Positions 40,401 to 51,009 of a stretch of 64,000 nt of DNA are shown here, in pieces. The notes beneath the pieces were generated by a model. The model was given only the letters and a program-made list of their open reading frames with translations, ran no database searches and was not told the origin of the DNA. Every line of letters starts with the position of its first letter. Position 1 is the stretch's first letter. The stretch covers positions 4,402,015 through 4,466,014 of the forward strand of contig OX422204.1 in the NCBI GenBank assembly GCA_949130485.1, in the 5' to 3' direction. The translations under genes were made by a program, and so were the position numbers. Source of the DNA: Agelas oroides. Lineage: Eukaryota; Porifera; Demospongiae; Agelasida; Agelasidae.

Positions 40401-43235
40401 CCACTGTTGTTGAAACAGCGTATACAAACCTCACCGGCATCTAAACAGGCCTGCACGAGCTTCCGAAGACCTCAACGGTGGTTGTAACAGCGTCTTCACG
40501 GTACATAAACTGCCCTGCAGCAGCTTCTGGAGACGTCCACGTTAGTTTACAAACATTTCCGGCATCTAAACCGTCCTGCATGAGCTACTGAAGACTTCCC
40601 CGGTGGTTGAAATGGCGTTTACCAAGATTCCCGGCATCTAAACAGTCCTGCACGAGCATCTGATGACTTCCACTATGGTTGAAATGGCGTTTACAAACTA
40701 TCCCGGCATCTAATAGCCCTGTACGAGTATCTGCATGAAGACTTCCACGGTGGTTGTAACGGCGTTTACACACCTTCACGGTGCATAAACAGTTGTACAC
40801 GAGTTTCTGAAGGAGGTTGAAATAACGTTTACAAACCTTCCAGGCATCTAAACAGTCCTGCACGAGCTTCTGAAGACTTCCACGGTGGTTCAAATGGCGT
40901 TTACAAAGCTTCCCGGCATCTAAACAGTCCTGCACGAGCTTCTGAAACTTCCCCGGTGCATGGTTGAAATGGCGTTTACCAAGATTCCCGGCATCTAAAC
41001 AGTCATGCACGAGCTTCTGAAGACTTCCACGGTGGTAGAAATGGTGTTTACAAACCTTCCCGGCATCTAAACAGTCCTGCACCAGATTCTGAAGACTTCC
41101 ACGGTGCATGGTTGAAATGGCGTTTACCAAGATTCCCGGCATCTAAACAGTCATGCACGAGCTTCTGAAGACTACCACGGTGGTTGAAATTGTGCATACA
41201 AACCTTCCCGGCATCTAAACAGTCCTGCACCAGATTCTGAAGACTTCCACGGTGCATGGTTGAAATGGCGTTTACCAAGATTCCCGGCATCTAAACAGTC
41301 ATGCACGAGCTTCTGAAGACTACCACGGTGGTTGAAATTGTGCATACAAACCTTCCCGGCATCTAAACAGTCCTGCACCAGATTCTGAAGACTTCCAAGG
41401 TGGTTGAAACGGGGCTTACAAACCTTACTGGTACCAAAACTGGCTTGCACGAGTTTCTGAACACTTGCACGGTGGTTGTAAGAGTGTTTACATACCTTCA
41501 CGGTAAATAAAGAGCCCTGTACGAGATTCTGACGACTTCCACGGTGGTTGAAACGGCGTTTACACACCTTCACGGTGCATAAACAGTTCTGCACGAGCTT
41601 CTGAAGACTTCCATGGTGTTTGAAATGGCGTTTACCAAGATTCCCGGCATCTAAACAGTTCTGCACGAGCTTCTGAAGACTTCCACGGTGGTTGAAATGG
41701 CGTTTGCAAACCTTCCCGGCATCTAAACAGCCATGCACCAGCATCTGAAGACTTCTACGGTGGTTGAAACGTCGTATACAAACCTTGGCAGCATCTAAAC
41801 AGGCCAGCTCGAGCATCTCAAGGCTTCCACTGTTGTTGAAACAGCGTATACAAACCTTCCCAGCATCTAAAAAGGCCTGCTCGAGCATCTCAAGACTTCC
41901 ACGGTCGTGGAAACGGCGTATACAAACCACCGGCATCTTAACAGGCCTGCACGAGCTTCCGAAGACCTCAACGGTGGTTGTAACAGCATTTACAAACCTT
42001 CACGGTACATAAACTGCCCTGCAGCAGCTTCTGGAGACGTCCACGTTGGTTTACAAACATTTCCGGCATCTAAACAGTCCTGCACGAGCTTCTGAAGACT
42101 TCCCCGGTGGTTGAAATGGCGTTTAACAAGATTCCCGGCATCTAAACAGTCCTGCACGAGCATCTGATGACTTCCACTATGGTTGAAATGGCGTTTACAA
42201 ACTATCCCGGCATCTAATAGCCCTGCACGAGTATCTGAAGACTTCCACGGTGGTTGTAACGGCGTTTACACACCTTCACGGTGCATAAACAGTTCTACAC
42301 GAGTTTCTGAAGACTTCCACGGATGTTGAAATGGCGTTTACAAAGCTTCCCGGCATCTAAACAGTCCTGCACGAGTTTCTGAAGACTTCCCCGGTGGTTG
42401 AAATGGCGTTTACCAAGATTCCCGGCTTCTAAACAGTTCTGTACGAGCTTCTGAAGACTTCCACGGTGGTTGAAATGTTGTTTACAAACCTTCCCGGCAT
42501 CTAAACAGTCCTGCACCAGCCTCTGAAGACTACCAAGGTGGTTGAAACGGGGCTTACAAACCTTACTGGTACCTAAACTGGCCTTCACGAGTTTCTGAAC
42601 ACTTGCACGGTGGTTGTAAGAGCTACCTTCACGGTAAATAAAGAGCCCTGTACGAGCTTCTGAAGACTTCCACGGTGGTTGAAACGGCGTTTACACACCT
42701 TCACGGTGTATAAACAGTTCTGCACGAGTATCTGAAGACTTACACGGTGGTTGAAATGGCGTTTATAAAGCTTCCCGGCATCAAAACAGTCCTGCACGAG
42801 CTTCTGAAGACTTCTCCGGTGGTTGAAATGATGTTTACCAAGATTCCCGGCGTCTAAACAGTCATGCACGAGCTTCGGAAGACTTCCACGGTGGTAGAAA
42901 TGGTGTTTTCAAACCTTCCCGGCATCTAAACAGTCATGCACTAGATTCTGAAGACTTCCACGGTGGTTGAAATGGCGTTTACCAAGATTCCCGGCATCTA
43001 AACAGTTCTGCACGAGCTTCTGAAGACTTCCACGGTGGTTGAAATGGTGTTTACAAAGCTTCCCGGCATCTAAACAGTCCTGCACCAGATTGTGAAGACT
43101 TCCACGGTGGTTGAAACGGGGCTTACAAACATTACTGGTACCGAAACTGGCCTGCACGAGTTTCTGAACACTTGCACGGTGGTTGTAAGAGCGTTTACAT
43201 ACCTTCACGGTAAATAAAGAGCCCTGTACGAGCTT
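31492..43235. repeat. 72-bp satellite array, block 3
   Basis: The satellite resumes at CTGAAG after the poly(A) tail of the LINE and runs to AGCCCTGTACGAGCTT. It holds the longest uninterrupted minus-strand frame (38291-40456, 721 codons, about 30 monomers of 24 residues, consensus like LVQDCLDAGKVCKRHFNHRG). It also has a 1733-bp duplication (35595-36575 with 37328-38308) and an exact eight-monomer step of 576 bp (for example 38721 and 39297). The right edge passes abruptly into unrelated GTGCGGACATGG sequence. Confidence 0.95.
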
Positions 43236-43640
43236 GTGCGGACATGGTGCGGACAAAATGCGGAGCAACTGCGGTCCCGCTGCGGATGCTACGTCGGAGT
43301 GCACTCCTGGGCCACCATAATTGAGCACAACGTGGCTGCGTTTTCAGAGCATTACACGGGTAGGTACAAAACCTGGACTCTGGACTGGACTATGGACTGG
43401 ATTATGGACTCAATTGGACAGTAGCTAGTGTTCCAGCTCTACCGTTTAAAGGAGACTACTAGACGAATGCAGGGCATTGTGAGGCGAGTCTGAGCAAGCA
43501 GTATGCCAAGTCAAGTCTGGCCTCTTGCTGACCTCTATTGACTCTGAACACACTGCAAGGCTTGTCATGTGTACTGGTTCATACACAATCAGGAAAGCTG
43601 TTGAAAAGTCGCAGCTATTCAATTATTAGCTACCTTGGTC
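43236..43640. other. Satellite flank without a recognised gene
   Basis: Unique sequence begins abruptly after the last satellite unit. 43373-43416 is a degenerate short tandem of TGGACTGGACTA-like units. A minus-strand frame (42909-43328) runs from this flank into the satellite without interruption, but nothing suggests it is used. No gene seen. Confidence 0.6.
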
Positions 43641-44587
43641 CTATAGGATAATACTTAAAACAGCAAAATTTTCCATGTGTAACACATTTAAGTCACCTGT
43701 CCCTCCCTCTTGCTCAGTCATGGACCGAGTGGCAATTGGGACAAATGATCTTGCTATGTGGGCATCATATGGATCATCCTTGGACATCTGCTGGTCACTT
43801 GTTGCAGGGGTCTCTACTGCTATGGAAGAGATGTTTGACAGATTGCCATCATGTGTGAGCTGAGCGAGAGCATCCTCATCAATGTGTATGTGGTTGATAT
43901 GATAGTAGATGTTATTAGTGATCAACCATTGTAGAGCACGATGCACCACCGATCTTCTGACACGAAAGTCACGATGAGACTGATCAGCACCTTCCTTTCT
44001 GACAACCACAATATCAAGGTCTGACGGCAATCGTGGCAGCCTGTGAGCAAATGACATGACATCCTGGGGTAAGTTTATGACATGTCCTGTGTAACCATAC
44101 TGGCCATGTGGTAGTCGGTAGATTGACATGACGGCTGCAATAAGCATCTCTTCAACTTGTGTCAAGCCCTGCAGTAACGTGATCAACAGGATAGAAAAAC
44201 AGTTGTGTGTGTTTTGTGGAATGTTGCAGTGTGGCCTATTACAGTAAGAGTGAGCAACTTTCATAGTTTTGTATACCAGCCACCTGATGTGCTAAACTGT
44301 GAAAACACAGCAGTGAAGAGGAGGGTTTTTGCTAGTGTTCACATTAGCATTACTATCACCTAAAATGGCTTCATATTAAGTAGCTGCTAAGCATATTCAC
44401 TGCAGGTTGCCTAAACCATACAGGAGTATAATTATAACACACTCTTGCAATAAACTCTTGGCTCAGTGGTACATGTGTTGCTAGTTCGTATATGGGATGA
44501 AGTCACGGAACATATTTGTAATAGTTATAGCCCTCCTTGGGGGGTGGGGCACCAATGTGCAAGACCACACCCTAGGGAGGGATGATA

Positions 44588-44661
44588 ACCTGTTACCTAG
44601 GCAACTTCACTGTAGAAGAGAGACATGAGCAACATTCTTAGATGTCGCCTAGGTAACAGGT
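44588..44661. repeat. Short inverted repeat inside the Helitron intron
   Basis: ACCTGTTACCTAGGCAAC at 44588-44605 pairs with GTCGCCTAGGTAACAGGT at 44644-44661 with one mismatch, leaving a 38-base loop. It could be the end of a small element or a hairpin. No target duplication identified. Confidence 0.5.
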
Positions 44662-45069
44662 AAAAGTTATAAATGGAAGACTACCGAAGAAAGGAGGGCT
44701 TAAAGTGTCTACAAAGCTTCCACGGACCCACTTCTCAAAATTCAAATACACATACATGGTATTCGACCATTCAAGACGCACCAACCTGAAGTTCAGGAGG
44801 TACGGGACCAGGGTCCATGTTGTTCGTGGATGAGTACAGCTTGGGGATGTGCTTGTCTCAACTGCATCGTACACACTCAGTGTCACTATTGTCAGGTAGT
44901 AATGTTCTGACATTCAGGCCAGGAAACTTCTCTAAGCATGTAATACATTTGGAGACCTGTAGACCTGCCAGGTGAGAATGGAAGTTCACCATCTTAGTAC
45001 AAACAGACTGTTGCTCTCTTCGTCTCCTGTGACTCTCTCTGTCTTGTTCACATCTTGCTGCTGTCTCTT

Positions 45070-45480
45070 CAGGAGTCTCATGGGTCAGTCTCCTTTGTTG
45101 AGTGAGGCTCATTTGCTCTAGCCGGGCCTCTCTCTGATCCGGAGTCTCATGGGTCAGTCTCCTTTGCTGCGCGAAGGTCACTTGCTCGAGCCGGGCCTCT
45201 CTGGTCCGGAGTCTCATGGGTCAGTCTCCTTTGCTGCGTGAGGCTCATTTGCTCGAGCCGGGCCTCTCTCTGATCTGGAGTCTCATGGGTCAGTCTCCTT
45301 TGCTGCGCGAAGGTTACTTGCTCGAGCCGGGCCTCTCTCTGATCCGGGGTCTCATGGGTCAGTCTCCTTTGCTGCGTGAGGCTCAGTTGCTGGAGCCTGG
45401 CCTCTCTCTGGTCCGGAGTCTCATGGGTCAGTCTCCTTTGCTGTGCGAGGCCCATTTGTTTGAGTCGAGCAGCTCTCTGG
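45070..45480 (-). repeat. 69-bp coding tandem repeat in the Helitron relic
   Basis: About six units of 69 bp, each encoding 23 residues of the type QRRLTHETPDQREARLEQ plus a short spacer. One unit lacks 2 bp (CTCTCTGGTCC where its neighbours have CTCTCTCTGATCC), which breaks the frame. The repeats look predicted-helical and highly charged. Confidence 0.85.
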
Positions 45481-45689
45481 TCTGGAGTTTCCGATGCTAA
45501 TCACCCTCTCCTCTGATCCAAGATCCTCTCCCGCTCGGCAGTAGACCGCAAAGCACGACGAGCTCTATCCCTTACTCTCCGCCTCGCTAACCGTGTCTCC
45601 CTTTGTTCAGCGCTTTCAGCAGCGCGACGATCCCTATCGCGTTGGTTTCTTCGCCTCAGCCTTTCTCTCCTTCTTTCTTCGGATTCCAT

Positions 45690-46555
45690 AATTGAGTCGT
45701 ACCTAGCTTTTCCCTGACTTTCAACCGTAGCTAGCTAATACAACATTAACACATGTGGAAATATTGCATCACGCACAAATAGGGCAGAATTCATATACGG
45801 AATACGCACGTTCCATATATATAAACATATAAATATATAAACATATAAATATACTAGGCGAATGTAGAACATTGTGGTAGGTTGCACTAAGGGCTGCATT
45901 GTATGGTACGATACCACCCAATGACAAGCTAGTCTATGCAACCATCTTCTCTAAGCTGTTAAGCACTTTTGTAGAGTAACAAGCTTTGTTCAGCTACATG
46001 CCACGCCACCTGTGTGCTGTGATCTGATACTTCACTGAAAAGCCTTGGATATATAAGTTAAAGCAGTGTATTGCTTGCTCACGCTCCCCAAGCATCTACT
46101 CTAGCTAAGTGTATAGGCTAAGTCTAATCACAGCCTAGGTGGCTTGTCATGCCTGATAGTCCTTACTTGAGGCATCTTAGAAATAGCAGATGGGGTTCGC
46201 CGTCCATCAGCCATGGATCAAAAGAGGGTCTCTGCCGCTTTCTGCTTTCAGCCTCTCAACACAACTGTTGAATAGCCCTTGTATACATACGTACATACAG
46301 TAAATACTCAAGCTCCAGCTACCTATCCTGGATGTCACTGCAAACACAACTTCTAGGCTATCCTTTGTTTAATAAGTGCGCACGCTCCAGCTGCTTTTCC
46401 TGGCTGTCTTTCATAATCAAAGTCACCTTGGAGCTGAAGCTAGCTGGCTGCCAAGTTGTACGAAAATCTTACTTAGAGTCCGCACGCGGCCCGCGGCTAT
46501 CGCATTAAATTACAGTGTCAAAAACATACGGAATGACGTACGACAGATAATATTA
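45690..46555. other. Intergenic, no gene seen
   Basis: AT-rich sequence between the Helitron relic and the TIR element. 45814-45856 is a short tandem of ATATATAAACATATAA-like units. No coding frame here resembles a known protein. Confidence 0.55.
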
Positions 46556-47625
46556 AAGTCACAAAAAAGTTTTCTCAATGAAAACAAGCACATGTAGGGA
46601 TGGAACCCTCAAAAACCAACCAAACAAGATAGGAACAACACCACAATACTTTTACACCATCCCTACATCTTGTGCCATTTTGCCGACTATGCATTGTGTT
46701 TGTTACTTGTGTGCACAGAAGGGTTGTCTTGGGCATGGAAGGCTGTGGAATGAGCAGTACTGGGTGTGTAGTGCATGTTGTTGTGTATGGAGAGTGGGTT
46801 GTGTTGTGGGTGGCTGTAACTTTGTTGCGATTGAGTGTGGCAGGCATGGTTAGCTAGTTTAATATGTAGAAGCTGTGGGGTGCAAGGTCAGTGCTGAGTC
46901 TGTGTGGCTGTTGGAGTGGGTTGCGTATGTTGTGGGCTTTTGTAGCTGCTGGGCATGGCAGGTAAGGGTTGTCTTGTAAGTGGAAGGCTGTGGTGTGAGC
47001 AGTACTGGGTCGGTCCATAGTTAATGACATGGTGGTGTGTTTGAAGGGTTTGTGGGGTAGGTAGCTAGTTGTAGGGAGAAAGGTTGTTTGTTGGTTTGTG
47101 GGTGTAGCTGGTGTGCAGTGTTGTTTTAGTTAACTATAACTTTAACTAAATACATTTTAGTATGGCCTTTTTAAAATTTAGTTAACCAAAAGTACAACTA
47201 AAATTTCTTGCTAACTTGGGAACTATAACTAAAATGTCCAAGAACATACAAGAAGAAACCATAACTATACTAAAACAGAATACAGCCTATTTTCAACAAT
47301 AAGTGTAACTAAATACCTTTTAGTAAGGGGTTTTAGAGTTTCAGTGGTTGAAACTATAACTAACTAAAAATTTTGTAAAACCGGGAAACTATAACTAAAC
47401 TAAACCAAAAGTATTTTCTAAATAAAAATTAACTATAACTAAACTAAAAGCACAAACCCCATACTAAAATTTGAAGGGTTTTGTGGTGTACATGGTTGGC
47501 AAAATGGCACAAGATGTAGGGATGGTGTAAAAGTATTGTGGTGTTGTTCCTATCTTGTTTGGTTGGTTTTTGAGGGTTCCATCCCTACATGTGCTTGTTT
47601 TCATTGAGAAAACTTTTTGTGACTT
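46556..47625. mobile_element. Non-autonomous element with about 128-bp inverted termini
   Basis: 46556-46684 is repeated inverted at 47498-47625, starting AAGTCACAAAAA and ending CCATTTTGCC, with about one indel in the A run. The 0.8-kb interior contains a partial direct repeat (GGTTGTCTTG ... GGAAGGCTGTGG near 46724 and 46968) and a 340-bp stretch (about 47125-47465) crowded with AACTATAACTAAA motifs in both senses. No transposase frame and no clear target duplication. It lies directly beyond the truncated end of the second Helitron relic. Confidence 0.75.
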
Positions 47626-47734
47626 GTTTGCTTTGTTTTTTTGTTGGTTTTTGAAAATTAAAATGAAATATGGGGGGAGGAGGTTCTCTGCAATGGTTTA
47701 ATGAAGACAATTGGTTGTTGTTATGTACAGTACA

Positions 47735-48380
47735 AGTGACCCTGGCTTGCAGCCAAGCTAGTATTTCATCGGGGTCGTCCTGACCAACGACTGGAGCATC
47801 CCGTATCCACAAAAGCACGTGCCCCTCTAGCCTGGTACTCTTTCTTCCAGTAAAAATGGTCTACTTGACCAAGCACTGCATCTTTCAGTAAAACCGTGTG
47901 AAAGAATGCATGGAATTTCAAGGAAAATTTTCTGGATACCGATATGGGATCCTTGGTACAAAGCTTTCCTATGTCATAGGATGGCGGAACATCATTGACT
48001 TTTCTGAGATACCTGTCAATCTCAGGGGACTCGTATTCCACACAGCTGAATGTAAGGAACAGAGTTGGTGACCCCCATGTACGGATCATGCACCTTAGCT
48101 CACTCTGTTTTGTGCACCAAACTGCTTCGTGCCACGAACAGATTGAAGCATTGTGGAGAGGTTTGCTTCAAGGTGTTCGTCACGAGCTTCCACACTGTGC
48201 AACAGTGCACTGACTGACATAGGTTGCCTTCTTGTAGAGGTTGTACACACCTGATGAGATCTCACGCATTTCCTTTTGCCAGAGAAGGAAAAAGACATAC
48301 TGAGGGTCTTTTCTGAAATGTGGGTCTTTGTTGAGTAACCGTGATTTGACATATTCCTGTGACGGAGCTTCACCTGACGC
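47735..48380 (-). pseudogene. Helitron Rep (Helitron_like_N) domain, HUH motif lost
   Basis: Minus-strand segments in successive frames give KDPQYVFFLLWQKEM, then the LEANLSTMLQSVRGTKQ region, then MIRTWGSPTLFLTFSC, then SRKFSLKFHAFFHTVLL, then YWKKEYQARGA, and after a break VLLWIRDAPVVGQDDPDE. These follow the order of the Helitron Rep N-terminal domain, the HUH nuclease that nicks DNA for rolling-circle transposition. The His-x-His expected between YQARGA and VLLW is not encoded. The frame changes at 47817-47822, consistent with a deletion of about 11 bp. Further shifts lie near 48365, 48240 and 48113. It ends after ARVTCT, close to the TIR element. No helicase is present. Confidence 0.75.
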
Positions 48381-49612
48381 GGATGATGCTCACCAAACTG
48401 TCCGGTAGGAAAGAGAACCGGAAAGCACATGACATCAAGGTAGTTCTCACGATTGTCCAAAGCATCTTCTTTGATGCTTAAAAGCTTGTACTGCTCAATG
48501 TCAGATTCACTTGAGAGCTTGTTGTCTAAGCTTCTGATCGTGTAGGCTTGAAAGGTAGCAATGTCGTCTGCACTAGCTTTTTCCAGCATTGTGCTGCTAG
48601 TGTTATTTGTGGTTTCTATCACCCGTTTAGCTGCCTCATCAACTGACTTGTCGTCCACATTCTTGTGGAGCCAGTTGGTTTCTTTTAGTTTTTTTGCCGC
48701 AATCTTGACAAGGTCAACATTGACCAAACTGCGCCACACAACTTGTTGCTTTGGTTTACCATTCAATATGATGTACAACTCAGGCTCAGGTAAGGCACTG
48801 CTAAGATGCTTTACTTGACCTAGAGTCTCGAGCATTTTATTGAATGGCAGAGGAAGGAAGAACATAGTTCCCTTACATGCTTTAAGGGAATTATACACGG
48901 GTACTTTGGCAGTGTATGTACCCAGCCGGACTACAGTTTGATAGCATTTGGCACGTTGAATCAGTTGCTTACTCAAACAATCCAATTTTGCCAGTACAGG
49001 CGGCATTGGAACCGTTTGTAAGCCGTTGAGTACACAACGTGCTGGAAGTATATCTTGCTTGATGAATGGCTTACAGTAGTTACACATGTACAGTACTTGC
49101 TTGTTTACATCTGAGTCGTGCTCTAATATGAAGGCTTTCAAAGCTGGCCAAACCTTGGAACCAAGGTTATCACTAAGGCTCACCCTTGTCACACACTTCC
49201 TCTGTTGCAGGCGTTCACAACTACAACAGGGATGCACTGGATCATCATCAATTTCCTTCTCTAGGTCACTAATTGTCTGTGCATGTTTAATTAACAGTTG
49301 TGGTTCTAAACTCTGTGGGACTGAGACAGTTTCTACATCATCAGCAGATTGCTGATAACTGGAGTCCAGGTCAGCTGTCAGCAAGTCAGCAAAGTCATGC
49401 ACCTTGGTGACTTCCATTAAAGAATGGAAGTCACCAGCACTCAGAGCCTTGCCTATGCTGACAACACCCAAGTGGCTCCTTCTAGCAGTGTATACATGAT
49501 TCAGGAGTGTTCTCAACACACCATAGTGGGTGGATGCCGCTCTGAGGATGCGAAGTTGACTACGACATCCCCCATCGTTGGAACAGACCAAAGGGTGCCC
49601 TTGTAATTTCAT
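48381..49612 (-). pseudogene. Helitron-associated DUF6570-like region
   Basis: About 410 codons read leftward from 49612. Cys-rich elements (CCSCERL, YMCNYCKPF) precede a core with PPVLAKLDCLSKQLIQRAKC, VRLGTYTAKVPVYNSLKACK and MFFLPLPFNKMLETL, which matches the DUF6570-like domain found upstream of Rep in animal Helitrons. ENYLDVMCFPVLFPTGQFGE near the end leads into the Rep domain. The frame is lost after KLRH near 48365. The function of this domain is not known to me. It is part of the same decayed element as its neighbours on both sides. Confidence 0.72.
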
Positions 49613-49751
49613 GACATCCCAGCCAAGGTCACCCCTAGAAACTACTCTGGTGTGCCATCATCGCATGTATCTAAAGCACTTCGTAGTTCATGCATGGGGT
49701 TGTCAAATGCCTGCCTGAGGTTTACTATGGCAGCAACTTCAGTATCAGTTA

Positions 49752-50024
49752 TCACCTTATACTCACTGTGACAGTTCCATTGCTGGGGTGGTTGTGTTCA
49801 CCCTTAGTCTTGGTACTGTCACTTTCTGAGTTGCTAATTTCATTAGCAACTACACACACACCAGAAGGCCTCTTTACAGGGTGGTAGGCTGAGTCATAAT
49901 AGTAAGGCTCAGATGCTGTGGTATGACACCCTTCTCCAAAATCATCTCGGCCTTTGATATTAAGGTTTTGAACTGCTCTTGTGGTCTTGAGCAAAGTCCC
50001 AACATGCTCTTTGCGCAGTTGCAA
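49752..50024 (-). pseudogene. Linker segment of the second Helitron relic
   Basis: A 90-codon minus-strand frame (MQLRKEHVGTLLKTTRAVQN...) lying between the repeat-protein segment and the DUF6570-like segment, in the same orientation. It has no domain I recognise and is assigned to the element only by position. It may be partly intron. Confidence 0.4.
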
Positions 50025-50043
50025 GGCTTTGTTGCACAGTCTT

Positions 50044-51009
50044 TTAGCTGCTATTAGACAGACAGTTTTGACTTTTTGGCAACCGTTTTGCTGCAGTCTT
50101 GGACTGTTTCTTAAAAGCTTCTACTAGCTCCAACTTAGCCCCAGCATTACCCAATAGTTGGTGCTGTATTCTCTTCACATGCACTTCTATTACAGAACCC
50201 TTTGGCTCTGCCAATGCATACCTGCTTCTCCTGGAAGCACATATCCCTTTTCCATGTTTCGCATAATATCGTCTATACCACTTGAGCTTGGCTTGTGCAG
50301 CCTTCAAATTAGTTATGCGAGCTGCTGCTCTTTTCTTATCAGGGTTCCTCCAATAAGTAGTACGGGAGGACGACCGGGAAGATGCCCTTCCCTTGTCAGG
50401 GTCTTCCCAATAACGGGTATGGGAGGACGCCCGGGAAGATGCCCTTTTGGACTCAGGATCCTTCCAATAACAGGTATGGGAGGACGCTCGGGAAGATGCC
50501 CTACTCTTGTTAGGGTCTTCACAATAACGGGTATGGGAGGACGCCCGGGAAGATGCCCTTTTGGACTCAGGATCCTTCCAATAACAGGTATGGGAGGACG
50601 CTCGGGAAGATGCCCTACTCTTGTCAGCGTTCTTCCAGTAGCTAGTAAGAGAGTACGCCCGGGAAGACGCCCTCTGTTTGTCCGGGTTCTTCCAGTAATT
50701 ATTACGGGACGCTTGCCTTTTACTTTCTTTGTTTCGCAGGTAGTTCTGCTTATCCTGCGCCCGTCTCTTGCGTACATTACGCATACTGCGTTTCTTGTAA
50801 AGTCCAGCACAAGTCTGCACGAAGTAGAAAGTCGTAAATCGAGACTCAACTGTCAAGTACATTCCTCTACGGAACGAAGTGTAACCGCAGCGCGTAGCCG
50901 AATGCCAACTGCACGTGCTCAGCTCACTGATGACGTAACTAGTAAGATGCTGAATCATCCTGGGGCGAGCCTGAGCGAGTAGCAAATTGCATAATTTTGG
51001 AATGCCCAC
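50044..51009 (-). CDS. Helitron-associated basic repeat protein segment
   Basis: A 321-codon minus-strand frame. A basic start (RNVRKRRAQDKQNYLRNKE) is followed by about seven 19-residue repeats (RASSRASSHTCYWKDPESK type, 57-bp units, about 50300-50730), then a basic tail with KLKWYRRYYAKHGKG. The two inner repeat types alternate (CYWKDPESK and RY[CW]EDP), so the repeat also has a 114-bp double unit. This matches, in style, the repeat-bearing N-terminal part of the other relic in this window (69-bp units) but not its sequence. The frame is open, but the rest of the element is broken, so it is probably a dead gene end. A shadow frame on the plus strand (50158-50982) is caused by the same repeats. 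Confidence 0.6.
   Translation of the reverse strand: MGIPKLCNLLLAQARPRMIQHLTSYVISELSTCSWHSATRCGYTSFRRGMYLTVESRFTTFYFVQTCAGLYKKRSMRNVRKRRAQDKQNYLRNKESKRQASRNNYWKNPDKQRASSRAYSLTSYWKNADKSRASSRASSHTCYWKDPESKRASSRASSHTRYCEDPNKSRASSRASSHTCYWKDPESKRASSRASSHTRYWEDPDKGRASSRSSSRTTYWRNPDKKRAAARITNLKAAQAKLKWYRRYYAKHGKGICASRRSRYALAEPKGSVIEVHVKRIQHQLLGNAGAKLELVEAFKKQSKTAAKRLPKSQNCLSNSS

Larger units (their letters stand above)
43641..45689 (-). pseudogene. Decayed Helitron N-terminal gene with repeat region and DUF6570-like domain
   Basis: Reading leftward from 45689: MESEERRRERLRRRNQRDRD opens an Arg-rich region, followed by six 23-residue repeats (QRRLTHETPDQREARLEQ, 69-bp units, about 45070-45480). Next come a CITCLEKF...CVRCS cysteine pair, a probable intron (44785 down to 44169, GTTGGT...CTGCAG), and a DUF6570-like segment (GLTQVEEMLIAAV, HGQYGYTGHVINLP) to 43641. 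Such modules precede the Rep and helicase domains of animal Helitrons. It is broken by in-frame TGA codons at 45501-45503 and 44858-44860 and by a 2-bp deletion in one repeat near 45205. The Rep and helicase parts are absent; the fragment ends about 400 bp from the satellite. Confidence 0.75.

Noticed and set aside
1461..43235. CRISPR array
   Set aside because: The repeats are contiguous with no unique spacers, monomers vary throughout, and the context is eukaryotic.
46376..46857. Frames overlapping the left inverted terminus of the element at 46556
   Set aside because: They arise from the inverted terminal sequence; a related peptide (KSFLNENKHM) appears at the other terminus on the opposite strand.
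50158..50982. 274-codon plus-strand frame with GRPGRCP repeats
   Set aside because: It is the antisense shadow of the 57-bp coding repeat on the minus strand.
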